NCBI RefSeq assembly: GCF_013004595.1 | Contig: NZ_JABEMC010000003.1 | Location: 62,001-126,000 of the forward strand | Source: Brevibacterium luteolum | GTDB taxonomy: Bacteria; Actinomycetota; Actinomycetes; Actinomycetales; Brevibacteriaceae | Direction: 5' to 3' | DNA length: 64,000 bases | In this document: one piece after another, positions 35,548 through 46,732 of the stretch | Position numbering within the stretch: position 1 is the first letter of the stretch | How the letters are laid out: every line of letters begins with the position of its first letter | Notes under the pieces: generated by a model | Told to the model about the DNA's origin: nothing | Database searches by the model: none | Seen by the model: the letters and a program-made list of their open reading frames with translations, nothing else | Program-made: the position numbers and the translations under genes

Positions 35548-37152
35548 TCAGCGCAGACGGTTCGAGTTCTGCGACTTGCGGTTGAGCGAACCGCGGTTGC
35601 CGCTGCCGGTAGCCGTCGAACCTGACTGGCCGCCTGACTTCGAGGCGTTCGACTGCTGGCCTGCATTCGCCTTCGCGCCGCCCTGAGCGGGCTTGGCACC
35701 GGGCTTCTTGGCGCCGGTCTGTGATCCGCCGGACGAACCGTCAGGACGGGTCTTCATCTCCTGCGTCTCGTCCTCGCCGACGACCTCGGCGTCTTCGATG
35801 TCCTCGCCATCGCCATCGGCGGAGGCGCTGTCACCATCAGAGGCCTTCTGATCCTTCGCAGACGCGGTCGACGCATCGCCCTTGGCGTCCTCAGCGGCAG
35901 TGAGCTCGGCGAGCTCATCATCGGAGGCGATCTTCTCCGTCGGCAGCGCGGCAGCGGCCTCCTGGTCGGACTTGTCCTCGGTGAAATCGACATCGTCGAA
36001 CAGGCCGGGTGCTGCGAACATCGACCGCAGCTGCTCGAGCTGGGCGGTGATCGTCCGGCGCTGCTTGGTCAGCAGATCGACCTGCGCCTGAGCGGAGGAG
36101 ACGTTGCGCTTGGCCTCAGCAGCCGACTCCTCGATCGTCGCCTCGGCAGTCGAACGCGCCTCGGAGATGAGATCCTGGGCGCGCTTGCGACCATCAGCGA
36201 TGATCTTGTCGGCCTTCTCGACCGCTTCCTTGCGGGTGCGCTCGGCACGCTCGGCAGCGGCCTTCGCATCGTCGTCGGCCTTCTTCGCCCGGGCCTGGGC
36301 TTCCTCGGTCAGCTTCTTGTGCTCGGCAGCAGCGGTGTCGAAGCGCTCCTTCTCAGCCGTTTCGGCCTTCTGGCGCTTATCGGCCAGCTCCACGTCGAGC
36401 TCATCGGCAGCCTTGCGGATCTCCTCATCCTTAGCCTTGGCGGCAGCGAGGATCTCGTCGGCTTCCTTCTTGGCCTTCGCCCGGATGTCAGCGGCATCCT
36501 TCTCTGCGTCGGCCCGCAACTGAGCGATCTCGCGCTTGAGCGACTCACGCGACTCCTCGGCTTCGGTGGAGGCGGTCGAGGCCAGTTGCTCGGCTTCGCG
36601 CTCGGCCGCGGTCTGGATCTCCTCGGCGCGGGTCTCAGCAGCCTGGATCGTCTCCTCGGCGCGCAGCTCGGCAGCCGAGCTGATCGCCTCGGCCTCGGAG
36701 CGGGCGTTGTTGAGGGTGTCGTTGCTCTCGGTGTGCATGCGGGCGCGCTGGCTGGCGGCATCGGCACGCGCCTTGTTGCGGATCGTCTCGGCATCGGCGG
36801 TGGCCTGGGCGAGGGTTTCGCGGGCCTGCGACTCGGCGATCTTGAGCAGGTGGTCGATCCGGGAGCCGGGAGGGCCAGCCGCCTCTGCTTTGTCGCTGGC
36901 GGCATCCTTGAGCTGCTGCTTCGCCTCGGAAAGCTCTCCGGCGATCTGCAGCTTCGCCCGGTCAGCGCTGATGACCTGAGACCGCGCATCGGACAGGGCC
37001 TTGCGCAGGGATTCGATCTCGGTCCGCAGCTGGCCGATGCGCGCATCGACTTCGTTCTTCTCGTAACCGCGCATCGCGGTCCGGAACTCTTCGGGAGGCG
37101 TCACAGTCTTCGACTCCGTTTCATTCATTGCGTGGGAATTTCGGGGGCTCAC
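35548..37152 (-). CDS. DivIVA-domain coiled-coil protein with disordered tail
   Basis: A 534-residue acidic protein. Residues about 10-50 (PPEEFRTAMRGYEKNEVDARI) match the DivIVA membrane-curvature-sensing N-terminus. Residues 50-400 are an almost unbroken Ala/Glu/Lys/Arg heptad region (for example AEAISSAAELRAEE), predicted as a long parallel coiled coil. The last 60 residues are Gly/Ser/Gln/Asn-rich and basic, probably disordered. The build recalls actinobacterial polar scaffold proteins of the Wag31/Scy/FilP type but is not a clear orthologue. I choose the GTG at 37152 because TAGAGT lies six bases upstream (leaderless). Confidence 0.75.
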   Translation of the reverse strand: MSPRNSHAMNETESKTVTPPEEFRTAMRGYEKNEVDARIGQLRTEIESLRKALSDARSQVISADRAKLQIAGELSEAKQQLKDAASDKAEAAGPPGSRIDHLLKIAESQARETLAQATADAETIRNKARADAASQRARMHTESNDTLNNARSEAEAISSAAELRAEETIQAAETRAEEIQTAAEREAEQLASTASTEAEESRESLKREIAQLRADAEKDAADIRAKAKKEADEILAAAKAKDEEIRKAADELDVELADKRQKAETAEKERFDTAAAEHKKLTEEAQARAKKADDDAKAAAERAERTRKEAVEKADKIIADGRKRAQDLISEARSTAEATIEESAAEAKRNVSSAQAQVDLLTKQRRTITAQLEQLRSMFAAPGLFDDVDFTEDKSDQEAAAALPTEKIASDDELAELTAAEDAKGDASTASAKDQKASDGDSASADGDGEDIEDAEVVGEDETQEMKTRPDGSSGGSQTGAKKPGAKPAQGGAKANAGQQSNASKSGGQSGSTATGSGNRGSLNRKSQNSNRLR

Positions 37153-37361
37153 CATCCCACTCTACTCGTCGCGCGCGCCAACATCCGCCCGATGCCGCCA
37201 TCTGAGCGGTGCAGGTCACACCACTGAGGGAATTCACAGCCGGCAACCCGGAATTCTCAGCAGTTGGGCCCTCGACTAGGCTGGGATCTGTATCACTACG
37301 TGTGGACTGCGGAGCCGTGCACAGGACTGCCAGGACGGCCGCATCCGTCGAAGGAGGAATC

Positions 37362-38549
37362 ATGACCGAAGCTGTGATCGTTGCCGGTTCGCGCACCCCG
37401 TTGGGACGCATGAGCGGAGCCCTCGGATCGCTGAGCGCAATGGATCTCGGCGCCGAGGCGATCTCCGGGGCGCTCGACCGCGCCGGCGTCAAGCCCGAGG
37501 CCGTCGAGTACGTCATCATGGGTCAGGTCCTGCAGGCCGGCTGTGGTCAGGGACCGGCACGCCAGGCCGCCGCCAAGGCCGGCATCCCGATGTCGGTGCC
37601 GGCCATCACCATCAACAAGCTGTGCCTCTCCGGCCTCAACGCCATCACCCAGGCCGCCATGCTCGTGCGCGCCGGTGAGTACGAAGTCGTCGTCGCCGGC
37701 GGCCAGGAGTCGATGACCAACGCCCCGCACATGCTGGAGAAGTCCCGTGCCGGCTACAAGTACGGCACCGTCAAGGTCCGCGACCACATGGACTACGACG
37801 GACTGTGGGACGCCTTCACCGACCAGGCCATGGGCGGTCTGACCGAGGCCGCGAACAAGGGCGAGCGCGAGTTCAGCCGCGAACAGCAGGACGCCTTCGC
37901 CGCCCAGTCCCACCAGCGTGCAGCCGCTGCCTGGGACGCTGGTCGCTTCGACGACGAGGTCACCCCGGTGACGATCAAGACGCGCAAGGGCGAGACCACG
38001 GTCGACCGCGATGAGGGCGTGCGCCCGGACTCGACGGCTGAGTCAATGGCCAAGCTGCGCCCGGCCTTCAGCAAGGAAGGCACCATCACCGCCGGCAACG
38101 CCTCGCAGATCTCCGACGGCGCCTGCGCTGTCGTCGTCATGTCCAAGGAGCGCGCCGAGCGCGAAGGCCTGGAGATCCTCGCCGAGATCCGCGCCCACGC
38201 CTGGACCGCGGGCCCCGACTCGACCCTGCAGCACCAGCCCAGCCAGGCGATCAAGGTCGCTGCCGAACGCGAGGGCATCCCGGCTGACGGCTTCGACCTC
38301 TACGAGATCAACGAGGCCTTCGCCGCTGTCGGCCTGGCCAGCGCCAAGGATCTGGGCATCAGCGAGGACAAGGTCAACGTCAACGGCGGCGCCGTCGCCC
38401 TCGGCCACCCGATCGGCGCTTCCGGTGCACGCGTGGCGCTCACACTGGCGCTTGAGCTCAAACGCCGCGGCGGCGGCACCGGTGTCGCAGCCCTGTGCGG
38501 TGGCGGGGGACAGGGCGATGCCCTCGTGCTCTCCGTGCCGAAGAACTGA
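37362..38549 (+). CDS. Acetyl-CoA C-acetyltransferase (thiolase)
   Basis: A 395-residue thiolase. The nucleophilic Cys88 is in [10 protein letters not shown], the His block is [20 protein letters not shown], and the second Cys is in [13 protein letters not shown]. It condenses two acetyl-CoA or cleaves acetoacetyl-CoA. AAGGAGG precedes the ATG at 37362. A TAGGCT -10-like box lies near 37276. Position near nucS matches fadA4 of M. tuberculosis. It is followed 26 bp later by a thiamine-binding protein gene. Confidence 0.94.
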   Translation: MTEAVIVAGSRTPLGRMSGALGSLSAMDLGAEAISGALDRAGVKPEAVEYVIMGQVLQAGCGQGPARQAAAKAGIPMSVPAITINKLCLSGLNAITQAAMLVRAGEYEVVVAGGQESMTNAPHMLEKSRAGYKYGTVKVRDHMDYDGLWDAFTDQAMGGLTEAANKGEREFSREQQDAFAAQSHQRAAAAWDAGRFDDEVTPVTIKTRKGETTVDRDEGVRPDSTAESMAKLRPAFSKEGTITAGNASQISDGACAVVVMSKERAEREGLEILAEIRAHAWTAGPDSTLQHQPSQAIKVAAEREGIPADGFDLYEINEAFAAVGLASAKDLGISEDKVNVNGGAVALGHPIGASGARVALTLALELKRRGGGTGVAALCGGGGQGDALVLSVPKN

Positions 38550-38575
38550 TCAGCTGAAATCTGAAGGAGGACCAC

Positions 38576-38878
38576 ATGCTTGTCGCATTCTCCGTCGCCC
38601 CGACAGGAGACGCCGAGACCGGTTCGATGCACGAGGCCGTCGCCGCTGCGGTGAAGGTCGTGCGCGACTCGGGCCTGCCCAACCGCACCGACTCGATGTT
38701 CACCACCATCGAAGGCGAGTGGGATGAGGTGTTCGACGTCGTCAAGCGTGCCACCGACGCCGTGGCCGCCTACGGCCCGCGCGTCTCACTCGTGCTCAAG
38801 GCCGACATCCGGCCCGGGCACACCGGTGAGCTGACCGGCAAGCTCGAGCGCCTCGAAAAGGCCCTCGACTCCGAGTGA
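38576..38878 (+). CDS. Thiamine-binding protein, MTH1187/YkoF-like family
   Basis: A 100-residue ferredoxin-like protein of the DUF77/MTH1187 type: [10 protein letters not shown] at the start, [19 protein letters not shown] in the middle and [15 protein letters not shown] near the end. Members bind thiamine or hydroxymethylpyrimidine at subunit interfaces; the metabolic role is unclear. GAAGGAGGACCAC gives a strong ribosome site. Probably co-transcribed with the thiolase. Confidence 0.82.
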   Translation: MLVAFSVAPTGDAETGSMHEAVAAAVKVVRDSGLPNRTDSMFTTIEGEWDEVFDVVKRATDAVAAYGPRVSLVLKADIRPGHTGELTGKLERLEKALDSE

Positions 38879-38905
38879 GGCGCCACCGCCTCGGGAGCGG
38901 ACACA

Positions 38906-38950
38906 GCAGGGGCCCGGCACCAGTGCTCACCACTGGTGCCGGGCCCCTGC
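38906..38950. terminator. Bidirectional hairpin terminator
   Basis: A 20-bp perfect stem with a 5-base loop (CTCAC) separates the thiamine-binding gene from the convergent tRNA-Arg. It ends 8 bases from the 3' end of the tRNA. Confidence 0.9.
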
Positions 38951-38958
38951 GGACTCTG

Positions 38959-39031
38959 CGCCCCCAGCAGGAATCGAACCCGCATCTTCCGGGTAGAAAC
39001 CGGACGTCGTGATCCTTTGGACCATGGAGGC
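38959..39031 (-). tRNA. tRNA-Arg (anticodon TCT)
   Basis: A 73-base cloverleaf on the minus strand: acceptor GCCTCCA/TGGGGGC with one G-U pair, anticodon stem TCCGG/CCGGA enclosing TTTCTAC, and T loop TTCGATT. With T at position 33 the anticodon is TCT, reading AGA (Arg). The D arm resembles that of Glu tRNAs, but the loop does not allow a TTC anticodon. Confidence 0.88.
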
Positions 39032-39145
39032 ACTGGACATCTTAGCGCCTGCGCGCCCACCCTGCCCGCCGGGGGCCGGCGGCCAACTGCGGCAGCTGCG
39101 GCGTGGTGAGTGGTGTCAGCCTGGGAAAACCGAGAGAGTAGGAAC

Positions 39146-40858
39146 GTGACTCAAGGACCGAACGACACCAGCCTGTCCTCAGGCGTCGCGCCCGCCCTCA
39201 GCGACCTCATCAAACGGGTGCGCGATGCGCGCTTTCCGCTGCACACACCCGGCGCCGAGACCGGCCGCAGCCTGCAGCGCAGCCTCGATGACCAGCTGAC
39301 CGACTACCTGCTGCCGCGGGTCAGCCAAACTGATGCCCCGCTGCTCGTCGTCGTCGGCGGCTCGACAGGTGCTGGCAAGTCCACGCTGGTGAACTCGATC
39401 GTCGAAGCTGACATCTCCGCCACCGGCGTGCTGCGCCCGACGACCCGCTGGCCGGTCCTCATCCACCATCCTGATGACCAGGAGCACTTCGCCTCCGACC
39501 GGATCCTGCCGAGCCTGGAGCGAGTCATCGGCGAATCGACTGACCTGGAGCGTCCGCAGCTGCGGCTCGTCTCCAGCACCAGCGTGCCGCCGGGCCTGGC
39601 CCTGCTCGACTCACCGGACATCGACTCCGTCCGCGAGGAGAACCGCACATTGGCCCGCCAGCTGCTCGCGGCCGCCGACCTGTGGCTGTTCGTCACCACC
39701 GCCTCCCGCTACGCCGACGCTGTGCCGTGGGAGCTGCTCAAGCAGTCCGCCGAACGCGGCACCGCCGTCTCGATCGTGCTCGACCGCGTGCCGCCGAAGG
39801 CCAACCGGGAAGTCCGCCATCACCTCTCTGGGCTGCTCGCCGAGGCGGGGCTGGGCTCAGCGCCGATCTTCACCGTGCCCGAGCTCGTGCTCGTCGATGG
39901 CCGGATCCCTGAGGCCGCAGTGTTCCCCGTGCAGTCGTGGATCATGAACCTCGGTCGCAACTCCCGGGCCCGTGACCGGGTCATCGCCCAGACGCTGACC
40001 GGAGCGCTGGCGGCCGTGCCGGCCCGCGCGCGCACCCTGGCCGACTACGTTGAAGAGCAGGAATCGGCCCACCAGCGCCTGCAGGAGACCGTCACCCGTG
40101 AGTTCGGCAGCGCCCGCGAGGAACTCGCCGAATCACTCGTCGACGGCCGGGTGCTGCGCGGAGAGGTGCTCGCCCGCTGGCAGGATTTCGTGGGCACCGG
40201 ACAGTTCTTCCGCGGACTCGAACCCACCGTCGCCCGGATCCGCGACCGCATCACCTCTGCGGTGACCGGCAAGCGCGACGCCGCCGAACCGCTCAACCAG
40301 GCGATCGAAGACTCTGTGGCGCTTCTCATCCGCGAGCAGGTCGTCACCGCCGTGTCGAACACCGCCCACGCCTGGCAGGCCAATCCCGAAGGCGATGCCC
40401 TTGTGAAGGCGAACCCGCAGATGACGCGGGTGCCAGCCGAGTTCGACGCCGATGTCGGGCGGATGGTCGCCCACTGGTCCGATGACGTCAACGAACTCGT
40501 CCGCGAAGTCGGGCAGAGCAAGCGCGCCAAGGCCCGCATCCTGTCCTTCGGCGTCAACGGCGTCGGCGCAGTGCTCATGCTCGCCGTGTTCGCTGGCACC
40601 GGCGGACTGACCGGAGCCGAGGCCGGTGTCGCCGGCGGCACGGCGCTGGTGGCCGGCAAGCTGCTCGACACGATCTTCGGCGACCAGGCCACCCGCGACC
40701 TGGCGCAGATGGCGCGCACCCGGCTCATCGACAGCGCATCCGAACTGCTCGAGCGCTACCGGGCGCCGTTCGACGCGGCCCTGAATGACAGCGAAGTCCC
40801 GCCCCGCCAGGCAGGCAATCTGCGCGGCGCCGGCGACCGATTGGAGGAAGCACTGTGA
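39146..40858 (+). CDS. Dynamin-like/YfjP-type GTPase with C-terminal membrane segment (first of pair)
   Basis: A 570-residue GTPase: P-loop VGGSTGAGKSTLVN, switch I threonines in RPTTRWPVL, G3 DSPDIDS and a G4-like VLDRVP. A helical stalk (about residues 300-455) precedes a hydrophobic Gly/Ala segment (about 465-515) that may enter the membrane. I start at GTG 39146 with AGTAGGA upstream. It overlaps a paralogue by four bases. Streptomyces uses paired dynamin-like proteins in septation and E. coli YfjP is related; the role here is inferred to be membrane remodelling or stress response. Confidence 0.8.
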   Translation: MTQGPNDTSLSSGVAPALSDLIKRVRDARFPLHTPGAETGRSLQRSLDDQLTDYLLPRVSQTDAPLLVVVGGSTGAGKSTLVNSIVEADISATGVLRPTTRWPVLIHHPDDQEHFASDRILPSLERVIGESTDLERPQLRLVSSTSVPPGLALLDSPDIDSVREENRTLARQLLAAADLWLFVTTASRYADAVPWELLKQSAERGTAVSIVLDRVPPKANREVRHHLSGLLAEAGLGSAPIFTVPELVLVDGRIPEAAVFPVQSWIMNLGRNSRARDRVIAQTLTGALAAVPARARTLADYVEEQESAHQRLQETVTREFGSAREELAESLVDGRVLRGEVLARWQDFVGTGQFFRGLEPTVARIRDRITSAVTGKRDAAEPLNQAIEDSVALLIREQVVTAVSNTAHAWQANPEGDALVKANPQMTRVPAEFDADVGRMVAHWSDDVNELVREVGQSKRAKARILSFGVNGVGAVLMLAVFAGTGGLTGAEAGVAGGTALVAGKLLDTIFGDQATRDLAQMARTRLIDSASELLERYRAPFDAALNDSEVPPRQAGNLRGAGDRLEEAL

Positions 40859-42441
40859 GCGATGCCACGCGCAGCGAGATCGCGACGCTGACAGAGGGCA
40901 TCAACCGCGCTCTCACCCTGGGACCGCGCAAGATCTCCGACGAGACCCGCGCGGCAGCCACCGAACTGCTGGACAAGGCCGAAGCGCGCCTGAAGCTCGG
41001 CGAGGAATCGACCGTCGTCGCCTTTGCCGGCTCCACCGGATCCGGGAAGTCCTCCCTGTTCAACGCGGTGGCCGGTCTGGAGATCGCCGAGGTGGGCGTG
41101 CGCCGGCCGACGACCTCGAAGCCGACCGCCTGCGTCTGGGGCGCCGGTGGCGAGGAGATCATGTCCTGGCTCAAGGTGCCGGTGACCAACCGCACCTGGC
41201 GCGAAAGCGCCCTCGACGGAGACGACGAGGAGAGCCTGCACGGTCTCGTGCTTCTCGACCTGCCCGACCATGACTCGACCTCAGCTGAGCACCGCGTCGA
41301 ATCCGACCGGCTCGTCAACCTCGTCGATGTCGTCTTCTGGGTCGTCGACCCGCAGAAGTACGCCGACTTCTCCCTGCACTCGCACTATCTGTCAGAACTG
41401 GCAGCCCACGCCTCGTCGATGGTCGTCGTACTCAACCAGGTCGACACGCTCTCAGCAGACGAGCGGGTTGCCTGCAGTGAGCACCTGCAGCAGCTGCTCG
41501 CCCACGACGGGCTCGACAACGCCCGCGTCGCCCTGGCCTCAGCTGTAACCCGCGAAGGCGTGCCGGAGCTGCGCCAGATCCTGACCGAGACCGTGCTCGC
41601 CCAGGCTGCTGCCTCCGAGCGGCTGCTGACTGACCTCAAGGAGATGGCCGGCCGGATCCGCGGTGAGCTCGGCACCCCGGTCGACCATCCTGAGCAGCTG
41701 CAGGGCGCGGACCGGCTCATCGACGCGATGGTCGATGCCGCCGGCGTGCACGCGGTTGCCCAGACTGTCGAAGACGACTACCTGCGCCGGGCCTACAAGA
41801 AGACCGGATATCCGCCGCTGGCGATGGCTCAGCGCGGTCAGGCCGACCCGCTCGGCGCCCGCCACGGTGGTGACCGCGAGGATCTCATCCGCGCTGCCGT
41901 GCCGGAGACGTCGCGCACCCAGAGCGCACGCGTCAACCTCGCCGCTCACGAACTCGTCGTCGACGCCGTGTCCACACTGCCGATGGCCTGGCAGGCCGAT
42001 GTCGCCAAGGCGGAGAAGCAGTCGACTGCCGAACTGACCCACACCCTCGATGAGGCGGTCACGGCCGTGCGCATCGAACGGCGTAAGCCCGGCTGGTGGA
42101 CGTTGGCCGGTGTGCTGCAGAACCTGTTCTTCCTCGCCACTGTCATCGGCGCCCTGTGGCTGGTCATCCAGCTCGTCCTGCTGCTGACCGGTGTCGACGT
42201 CACCTCCGGGTCGACGCTGCTGTGGATCATCCCCGGCGCGCTGCTGCTCATCGGCATCACCGGTTCGGTCATCACGAGCCTCGCTGCGGCCTCAGCTCGG
42301 CGCAAGGGCGCGAAGGAAGCCGCCGATGACGTTGCCGAACGACTGACGCAGGCGGTCCATTCGGCTGCGGCCAGCTCGTATCTGGCACCGATCACCGGCG
42401 TGCTACGCGAGCATCGCGAGGTCTACGACAGCCTGCGCTGA
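40855..42441 (+). CDS. Dynamin-like/YfjP-type GTPase with two C-terminal membrane helices (second of pair)
   Basis: A 528-residue paralogue with P-loop AGSTGSGKSSLFN, switch I RPTTSKPTA, G3 DLPDHDS (DxxG replaced by DxxD) and G4 LNQVD. Two hydrophobic helices (about residues 417-442 and 455-478) lie near the C-terminus. The start GTG overlaps the stop of the first GTPase. The G3 Gly is missing in both copies (DSPD and DLPD), so catalysis may differ from classical GTPases. It is followed by an ssb paralogue. Confidence 0.8.
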   Translation: MSDATRSEIATLTEGINRALTLGPRKISDETRAAATELLDKAEARLKLGEESTVVAFAGSTGSGKSSLFNAVAGLEIAEVGVRRPTTSKPTACVWGAGGEEIMSWLKVPVTNRTWRESALDGDDEESLHGLVLLDLPDHDSTSAEHRVESDRLVNLVDVVFWVVDPQKYADFSLHSHYLSELAAHASSMVVVLNQVDTLSADERVACSEHLQQLLAHDGLDNARVALASAVTREGVPELRQILTETVLAQAAASERLLTDLKEMAGRIRGELGTPVDHPEQLQGADRLIDAMVDAAGVHAVAQTVEDDYLRRAYKKTGYPPLAMAQRGQADPLGARHGGDREDLIRAAVPETSRTQSARVNLAAHELVVDAVSTLPMAWQADVAKAEKQSTAELTHTLDEAVTAVRIERRKPGWWTLAGVLQNLFFLATVIGALWLVIQLVLLLTGVDVTSGSTLLWIIPGALLLIGITGSVITSLAAASARRKGAKEAADDVAERLTQAVHSAAASSYLAPITGVLREHREVYDSLR

Positions 42442-42571
42442 GCATTGGAGACCGGCGCTTGTGGATGCCAGACGTGCATCCACAGGCGCTGAGTCATATC
42501 TGGGCTCTCACTGGCCAGGTTGGGAAGAGTGACAGGCAGGTCTCAGCAGAGGCAAGAGAAAGGACCTGCTC

Positions 42572-43111
42572 ATGAAACAAGTCAATTACTTCGTCGGCAC
42601 TGCAGGCGGTGACTGTCAGACCGGCACCCTCAGCGATGGACGCGTGTGGGCGTCCTTCAGGCTGGCGGTCAACTTCGGGTTCTACGACAACGAGAAAGGG
42701 GAGTACCGGGAGATCGACACCTCCTGGTTCGATGTCTCCTGCTACGGCGACCTCGCCCTCCACGTGAACTCATCGGTGCACAAGGGCGATGCCGTCATCG
42801 TCGCCGGCCGGCTGCGGATCCGCGAATGGACCGACACGACTGGCACGAAGTCCGGGAAGAACCCGCAGATCATCGCTGAGGCCGTTGGCCACAATCTGCG
42901 CTTCGGCACAGCGAACTGGGCTCGCAACACCCGCAGCGGCGCCAAGAGCACGGCAAGCGGCAGCTCCGGCGGTTACGACAGCCTCGGCAGCCCGCCGCCG
43001 GCATCGTTTGCAGCCTCAGCGTCGAGCGACGATATCGACGAGACCATGGTTGACACCTCAACAGGGGAGATCCACGACGATCACGCCATGGAGCCGGCCG
43101 GGCAGAGCTGA
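42572..43111 (+). CDS. ssb: Single-stranded DNA-binding protein
   Basis: A 179-residue OB-fold protein: NYFVGTAGGD at the start, FRLAVNFGFYDN, DTSWFDVSCYGDLA and KGDAVIVAGRLRIREW. The C-terminal tail is Ser/Gly-rich and then acidic, but it ends EPAGQS rather than the DDDIPF-type partner-binding tip of replicative SSB. It may therefore be a secondary SSB. Not linked to rpsF/rpsR, where the main actinobacterial ssb usually lies. AGAAAGGA precedes the ATG. Confidence 0.85.
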   Translation: MKQVNYFVGTAGGDCQTGTLSDGRVWASFRLAVNFGFYDNEKGEYREIDTSWFDVSCYGDLALHVNSSVHKGDAVIVAGRLRIREWTDTTGTKSGKNPQIIAEAVGHNLRFGTANWARNTRSGAKSTASGSSGGYDSLGSPPPASFAASASSDDIDETMVDTSTGEIHDDHAMEPAGQS

Positions 43112-43264
43112 GCACAGGCACGTCATCGGGCAGGTTCGGGGCGTGACTTCGGCGCGCACGGCCTGTCCGGCGACATGCCGGTGAATCTGTGTCGCTTCGG
43201 TGAGACGAGTCTGCTCAGTCCGGTTAGAGTAGGACTGTTGTGTGGCACTGACTGAAGGACGACA

Positions 43265-43882
43265 ATGCTTCGACGGTTTCTCGCTGCCGGAACGCTGGCC
43301 TGTTCTGCAGCACTCATCAGCGGCTGTTCGCTGCTGAACCAGCAGGCAGCCGAACCGAACCCGGTGCAGACCAAAGAGGTTCCGGCTGTTGTGGACGAAG
43401 TCGTCGCCGCACTCAAACCGCTTGAAGGCCGTGACGATGTGCCGAGCACCCAGGAGTTCTTCGACACGATGACCGAAGCCGGGTACAAGCCCGAGCAGCT
43501 CGAAGCGACGATCGACGCATCACCCCTGGGAAATGACGTGCCGGCGAAGATGTTTGGCGTCAAGGTCGACGACGGCTGCGTCGTCGGTGAGATCCGCTCC
43601 GGCAATATCACCGCCCATCTGGCCAAGCCCACCGAATCGACTGGCACGTGCCTGCTCGGATACGTCGAACGGCCCGAGGGCGTCGACGCGCCCACGGGCG
43701 ATGAGCGCGACGAGGATTCCGATGACAACGGCGCCGGGCACATGCCAGGTGAGGACATGAACGGTGAGGACACCGAGGAGCCGAGCGAGACCGGCGGTTC
43801 CGACGAGGGAACCGGCGACGGCGGCGGTGAAGGCAGCGGTGAAGAGGAAGAGAGCACCGAAGCGCCGCAGCTCGGCGGCTGA
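43265..43882 (+). CDS. Putative lipoprotein with acidic C-terminal tail
   Basis: A 205-residue protein with a signal peptide and lipobox (LISGC, Cys about residue 21). A folded domain of about 110 residues follows, with two cysteines (DDGCVVG and GTCLLG) likely to form a disulfide. The last 60 residues are almost all Glu/Asp/Gly/Ser/Thr, so the C-terminus is disordered and strongly negative. The specific family is not recognised with confidence. A TAGAGT -10-like box lies near 43226 and GAAGGA before the ATG. Confidence 0.7.
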   Translation: MLRRFLAAGTLACSAALISGCSLLNQQAAEPNPVQTKEVPAVVDEVVAALKPLEGRDDVPSTQEFFDTMTEAGYKPEQLEATIDASPLGNDVPAKMFGVKVDDGCVVGEIRSGNITAHLAKPTESTGTCLLGYVERPEGVDAPTGDERDEDSDDNGAGHMPGEDMNGEDTEEPSETGGSDEGTGDGGGEGSGEEEESTEAPQLGG

Positions 43883-43971
43883 CCCGCTCCCCAGATGCGC
43901 TCGCGCACCGGCTGTAGGGCAGGCGCGGAGGAATGGCCTAGCCATGTGGGAACCGATAGTCTGAGACCACT

Positions 43972-45654
<1,683 letters not shown>

Positions 45655-45677
45655 CGCACACGCGCATCGACAGCACG

Positions 45678-45711
45678 AGGCCGGCTGCTTCCGATCGGGA
45701 GCAGCCGGCCT
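45678..45711. terminator. Bidirectional hairpin terminator
   Basis: AGGCCGGCTGCT (45678-45689) pairs with AGCAGCCGGCCT (45700-45711), with further pairing in the loop. It separates ettA from the convergent tesB. Confidence 0.85.
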
Positions 45712-45723
45712 TCGGCATTCATG

Positions 45724-46611
45724 TCACAATTGGGACTTGATGCGGACCATGCCCTCCTGCGCGACCGTCGCCAGCAGCTGACCGGACTGCGAGAAGATCC
45801 GCCCGAGCCCCAGCCCGCGGCCCCCGCGCGCTGACGGGGAGGTCTCGGAGTACAGCATCCACTCGCCGATCCTCACCGGCCGGTGCCACCACATCGCATG
45901 GTCGAGACTGGCCATCCGCAGTCCCGGCGTCATCCACGTCAGGCCCTGGCGACGCAGCACCGGGGCGAGCAGACTGAAATCACTGGCATAGGCCAGCGCG
46001 GCGGCATTGAGCAGCGGGTCATCGGGAAACGCCGCCGAGGCGCGGATCCACATCCGCTCCTGGGCGCGTGCCTGAGGGTCGGGATCGAAGTAGATCGGCG
46101 GCTCGACCGGCCGCACCTCGAAAGGCCGCTTGCGCAGCCAATCGCGCATGAAGGGGATGTCGACATCGGCCATCAGCTCGTTGATCTCCGGGCAGTCCTC
46201 CGGGGCCGGCACATCGGAGGGGAACTCATCTCCGTGCTCCAGACCGTCCTGCTCGACCTGGAACGAGCAGATGAGCGAAAGGATCGGCTCATCGCGCTGA
46301 TAGGCGTGCACCCGGCGGGCAGAGAACGATCCGCCGTCGCGCAGCACCTCGACGCCGAAGGTGATCGGCTCGCTGACATCGCCAGGGCGCAGGAAGTAGC
46401 CGTGCAGCGAGTGGATCTGACGGGCGGGATCAACGGTCTGCCCGGCTGCCATGACACATTGGGCCAGCACCTGACCGCCGAACACCCGGCCATCGGGTTT
46501 GTACTGGCTGCGCCCGAGGTAGAACTCCGACTCCCGTGTGCCGGGGATCGGGTCGGTCGGGGTGACCTGCAGCAGGTCGATGAGCTGGGCTACGTTGTCT
46601 TCGGCACCCAT
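45724..46611 (-). CDS. tesB: Acyl-CoA thioesterase II
   Basis: A 295-residue double-hotdog thioesterase. The N-terminal hotdog has GRVFGGQVLAQ and SLHGYFLRPGD; the C-terminal hotdog has MASLDHAMWWHRP. It hydrolyses fatty acyl-CoA to free acid and CoA. GAGGAGGG lies before the ATG at 46611. A second, smaller thioesterase is divergent from it. Confidence 0.93.
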   Translation of the reverse strand: MGAEDNVAQLIDLLQVTPTDPIPGTRESEFYLGRSQYKPDGRVFGGQVLAQCVMAAGQTVDPARQIHSLHGYFLRPGDVSEPITFGVEVLRDGGSFSARRVHAYQRDEPILSLICSFQVEQDGLEHGDEFPSDVPAPEDCPEINELMADVDIPFMRDWLRKRPFEVRPVEPPIYFDPDPQARAQERMWIRASAAFPDDPLLNAAALAYASDFSLLAPVLRRQGLTWMTPGLRMASLDHAMWWHRPVRIGEWMLYSETSPSARGGRGLGLGRIFSQSGQLLATVAQEGMVRIKSQL

Positions 46612-46732
46612 CAGTGCCCTCCTCGCTGTGTGATGGCAACTGCTGGCAGTCTACGCGCCTGCACGCCCATCCGCCCTGACCAGCCGCCAGACTGGTGTGC
46701 CTGCCCACCGGCACCGGTGGCAGAATGGAGCC

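Noticed and set aside
38959-39031. Reading this tRNA as tRNA-Glu
   Set aside because: The D arm looks Glu-like, but a 7-base anticodon loop TTTCTAC with T at position 33 gives TCT (Arg), not TTC.
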